DNA of 64,000 nt from Brachybacterium sillae. GTDB lineage: Bacteria; Actinomycetota; Actinomycetes; Actinomycetales; Dermabacteraceae. Below are positions 61,963 through 64,000 of the stretch, piece after piece (within the stretch, counting starts at the first letter, position 1; each line of letters begins with the position of its first letter). The notes below the pieces were generated by a model that ran no database searches, was not told the origin of the DNA, and saw only the letters and a list, made by a program, of their open reading frames with translations. The stretch is from assembly GCF_025028335.1 (NCBI RefSeq), contig NZ_JAFEUW010000001.1, forward strand, positions 868,001 to 932,000, given 5' to 3'. The translations under genes and the position numbers were made by a program.

Positions 61963-62165
61963 GGCCCTCCTTCCAGAGGTCTCGGTCCCCCGGCTGAAAG
62001 CGGCCACGACGGAAAAGCCCGGATGCGCAGGCATCCGGGCTCGGCCTCGGCGCGTCGACGGACGACGCCCACGGGGCGGTATCGGGTCACCTGCGCAGGC
62101 CGTTCCCTCGGGGACTCCTTCGGTCGCACCCGGTGGCGGGCACGACGACCGGCGGTCTTCGGTAG
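61963..62165 (-). ncRNA. L10 leader of rplJL
   Basis: The leader contains CCGAAGACCGCCGGTC (about 62162-62147) near its 5' end and CCTGCGCAGGTGACC (62100-62086), which fit the actinobacterial L10-leader pattern as I know it, where L10 binds its own mRNA. The attenuator hairpin and the rplJ ribosome binding site follow. The class assignment rests on motif memory and should be confirmed with a covariance model. Confidence 0.65.
62013..62041 (-). terminator. attenuator hairpin in the rplJ leader
   Basis: AGCCCGGATGC and GCATCCGGGCT form a perfect 11-bp stem with a 4-nt loop (62041-62016), followed by TTTT. It is a genuine intrinsic-terminator shape inside the leader, 50 nt before rplJ. Confidence 0.75.
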
Positions 62166-62170
62166 CGACC

Positions 62171-62176
62171 ACTGTA
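62171..62176 (-). promoter_or_regulatory. -10 element of rplJL
   Basis: TACAGT on the minus strand lies just before the L10 leader motif, so the transcript would start near 62164. No consensus -35 hexamer is seen at 16-18 bp. Confidence 0.5.
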
Positions 62177-62249
62177 CCGGCGCGGGCGCGGGGGCCGCCA
62201 CCGACCCCCGCGCGAGCTGCCTCACAGCACGGGCCCGCCCCGCGGGCGT

Positions 62250-63923
62250 TCAGTGCTGGTGCTCCAGCTCCTCCTCGAGACGGGCGCCCTCACGCTCCGA
62301 CGGTCGACGTCGTCCATGTTCCGCTGGATCCATGGGCCGATCAGGAACATCACCAGAGCCACCAGCAGGGTGACCGCACCCAGGCCGTAGTAATACAGCC
62401 CATCGCCGAGTCCCTCGGTCAGGCTGATCACCACGGAGGTGAGGCCCAGGCCCACCGCGGGGGCCAGGAACCACAGCGTCATGGTCTGGGAGGCGAAGTG
62501 CCGCGGGGCCAGTTTCGTGGTCACCGACAGACCCACCGGGTTGAGGAACAGCTCCGCGATCGTCTGCACGAAGAACACCGCGATGAGGTACCAGAACGGC
62601 GCGAGCGCCCCGGCGCCACCGGGCCAGGTGGTGAAGCCGTAACCCATCATCATGGCCGACAACGCGATGATCACCAGGGAGATCGCGAACTCGCGGCGGT
62701 GTTCGGGAACCGACCCGCCCGGCGCGCGAACAGGGCGCCGATCAGCGGCGCCAACAGCAGCAAGAACAACGGGTTGAAGGACTGGTACTGAGCGGCACTG
62801 AGCTCGACCAGGCCGCCCACGGAGCGGTCGGTGTTCTCCGCGGCGAAGGTGGCCATCTTCCCCGCGGCCTGTTCGAAGATCAGCACGAACAGCACGCTGC
62901 CCACCCACAGCGGGGCAAAGGCCCGCAGGTGCACGCGCTCCTGGCTGGTGACCCGGGGACTGCGCGCCATGGTGAGGAAGTACCCGAGGGAGGTCACGAG
63001 GGCGAAGAGGAACAGCGACCACGCGATCGAATTCACCCACGCCTCGGAGGACTCCGCCCCGGCGAACACCAGGAAGCGGAACAGGCTGATGAGGGTGGTG
63101 GCGAGGGCGATGATGCCGAGGGCCAACAGGACCAGACGTTTGCCGTCCCCGGGCTGCAGCGGGTTCGGGATGGTGTAGGCGAAGCGGCCCAGCTTGTGCC
63201 GGTCGTACGCGAAGGACACCAGGGCCAGAGCCATACCGATGGCAGCGGAAATGAACGCGACGTGGTACCCGAAGTGGTCCTTCAGGAAACCGGTGACCAA
63301 GGGCGCCACGAGCGAGCCGACGTTCACCGACATGTAGAAGTATTGGAAGCCCTGATCACGACGAGGATCGTCGGCGTCATACAGACCGCTGACGACCGTG
63401 GCAAGGTTCGGCTTGATGAACCCGGTGCCCAGGGCGATGAGGATCAGACCCACCCAGGACGTGACGACCAGCGGGATGGCGAGCACCACGTGACCGGCCA
63501 TGATGATGCAGCCCCCGATGAGGGTCGAGATCCACGGCCCGAGGATGCGGTCGGCGAAGATGCCGCCGGGGATGGTCATGAGCAGACAGCGGCGCCGTAC
63601 GCGGAGACCACCACCTGGCCGGTGTTGGTGCTGAGGCCCAGACCCCCGTTGGCGAGGGTGTCGACCAGGAAGTACAGCAGGATCGCGCGCATGCCGAACC
63701 AGGAGAAGCGCTCCCACATCTCCACCTGCAGCATCCACGGCAGCCCGCCCGGGTGACCGATAAAAGCGCGGTCCTCCAGAGACGGGCCCGTGCGCAGACC
63801 CTTCGGCACGTACAGGGAGCTGCGTGCCCCTTCGGGCACCGGGTCTCCGGGGCCGGGGGTCCCGTCGGTGGGCACCGGGTCCAGAGATGTCGAACCGGGG
63901 GTCCGCTCCGCATCGTGCGACAT
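62250..63923 (-). pseudogene. POT/PTR-family peptide transporter, three frameshifts
   Basis: The gene would encode a proton-coupled di/tripeptide importer of about 558 residues with 12-14 membrane segments. It starts at the ATG at 63923; WERFSWFGMRAILLYFLVD is the first conserved helix, and FYMSVNVGSLVAPLVTGFLK is the PTR signature. The frame shifts at about 63583-63590 (after SAYGAA), again at about 62688-62698 (after FPNTAA), and again at about 62296-62308 (after RNMDDVD). Each is explained by one missing base. The intended C-terminus is the acidic [15 protein letters not shown]. Unshifted, the first frame ends after about 115 residues, so no transporter should be made unless the sequence is wrong. 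Confidence 0.85.
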
Positions 63924-64000
63924 GATGCGTGTCCTCTCGCGTGTGCGGCCAGCATCCTCGCCGACCGGGGTTCTGGGGTGCTCCCAGCGTGCGCTCAGGA

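Overview
The window is GC-rich chromosomal DNA from an actinobacterium. The gene order (no rpsD between rpsK and rpoA, rpoB opening with TTG, L17 and S17 with actinobacterial extensions, an NgcEFG-type sugar importer) fits the order Micrococcales. A Brachybacterium- or Dermabacter-like genus is possible, but I cannot fix the genus without a search. I see no tRNA, rRNA, insertion sequence, prophage or CRISPR array.

Layout. (1) 1-16.9 kb: the end of truA; the purine genes purD-purC, purS-purQ and purL; a metallo-beta-lactamase-fold hydrolase, an rRNA methyltransferase and a pirin; and a TetR-controlled beta-oxidation cluster (MaoC hydratase, FabG4-like reductase and thiolase, divergent from tetR and an acyl-CoA dehydrogenase/oxidase) with a strong palindromic operator in the shared promoter region. 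(2) 16.9-23.7 kb: a cell-wall cluster on the minus strand. It holds an SLH-domain amidase, a CsaB-type polysaccharide pyruvyl transferase fused to a family-2 glycosyltransferase, an SLH-domain NlpC/P60 hydrolase, and a small unknown protein. This is the most interesting locus: two hydrolases that should bind pyruvylated wall polysaccharide sit on either side of the enzyme predicted to make that ligand. (3) 23.9-62.2 kb: nearly all on the minus strand, the ribosomal/RNA polymerase supercluster. In transcription order it runs rplJ-rplL, a lipoprotein gene, rpoB-rpoC, a G5/RlpA wall protein, rpsL-rpsG-fusA-tuf, a stress-protein gene and ngcEFG, then the S10 operon (rpsJ to rpsQ) and the spc/alpha genes (rplN to rplQ). 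(4) 62.25-63.9 kb: a broken POT-family peptide transporter.

Regulation. Good promoters can be read upstream of infA, rplN, rpsJ, rpsL and rpoB. The rplJ leader carries an L10-leader-like motif and an attenuator. The rplN leader carries a terminator hairpin, a competing anti-terminator and a long-range 10-bp pairing, which looks like a regulated leader I do not recognise. Several genes (truA, purD, pirin, tetR, the SLH-NlpC/P60 gene and the stress protein gene) have a -10 box 6-8 nt before the start codon and no clear ribosome binding site, so they are probably leaderless.

Odd features. Three non-essential genes (an acetyl-esterase, ngcG and the POT transporter) carry five single-base frameshifts between them, all of the deletion type, while about 40 essential genes in the same window have none. 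The truA gene, which usually follows rplQ in actinobacteria, lies 23 kb away with regions 1 and 2 in between.
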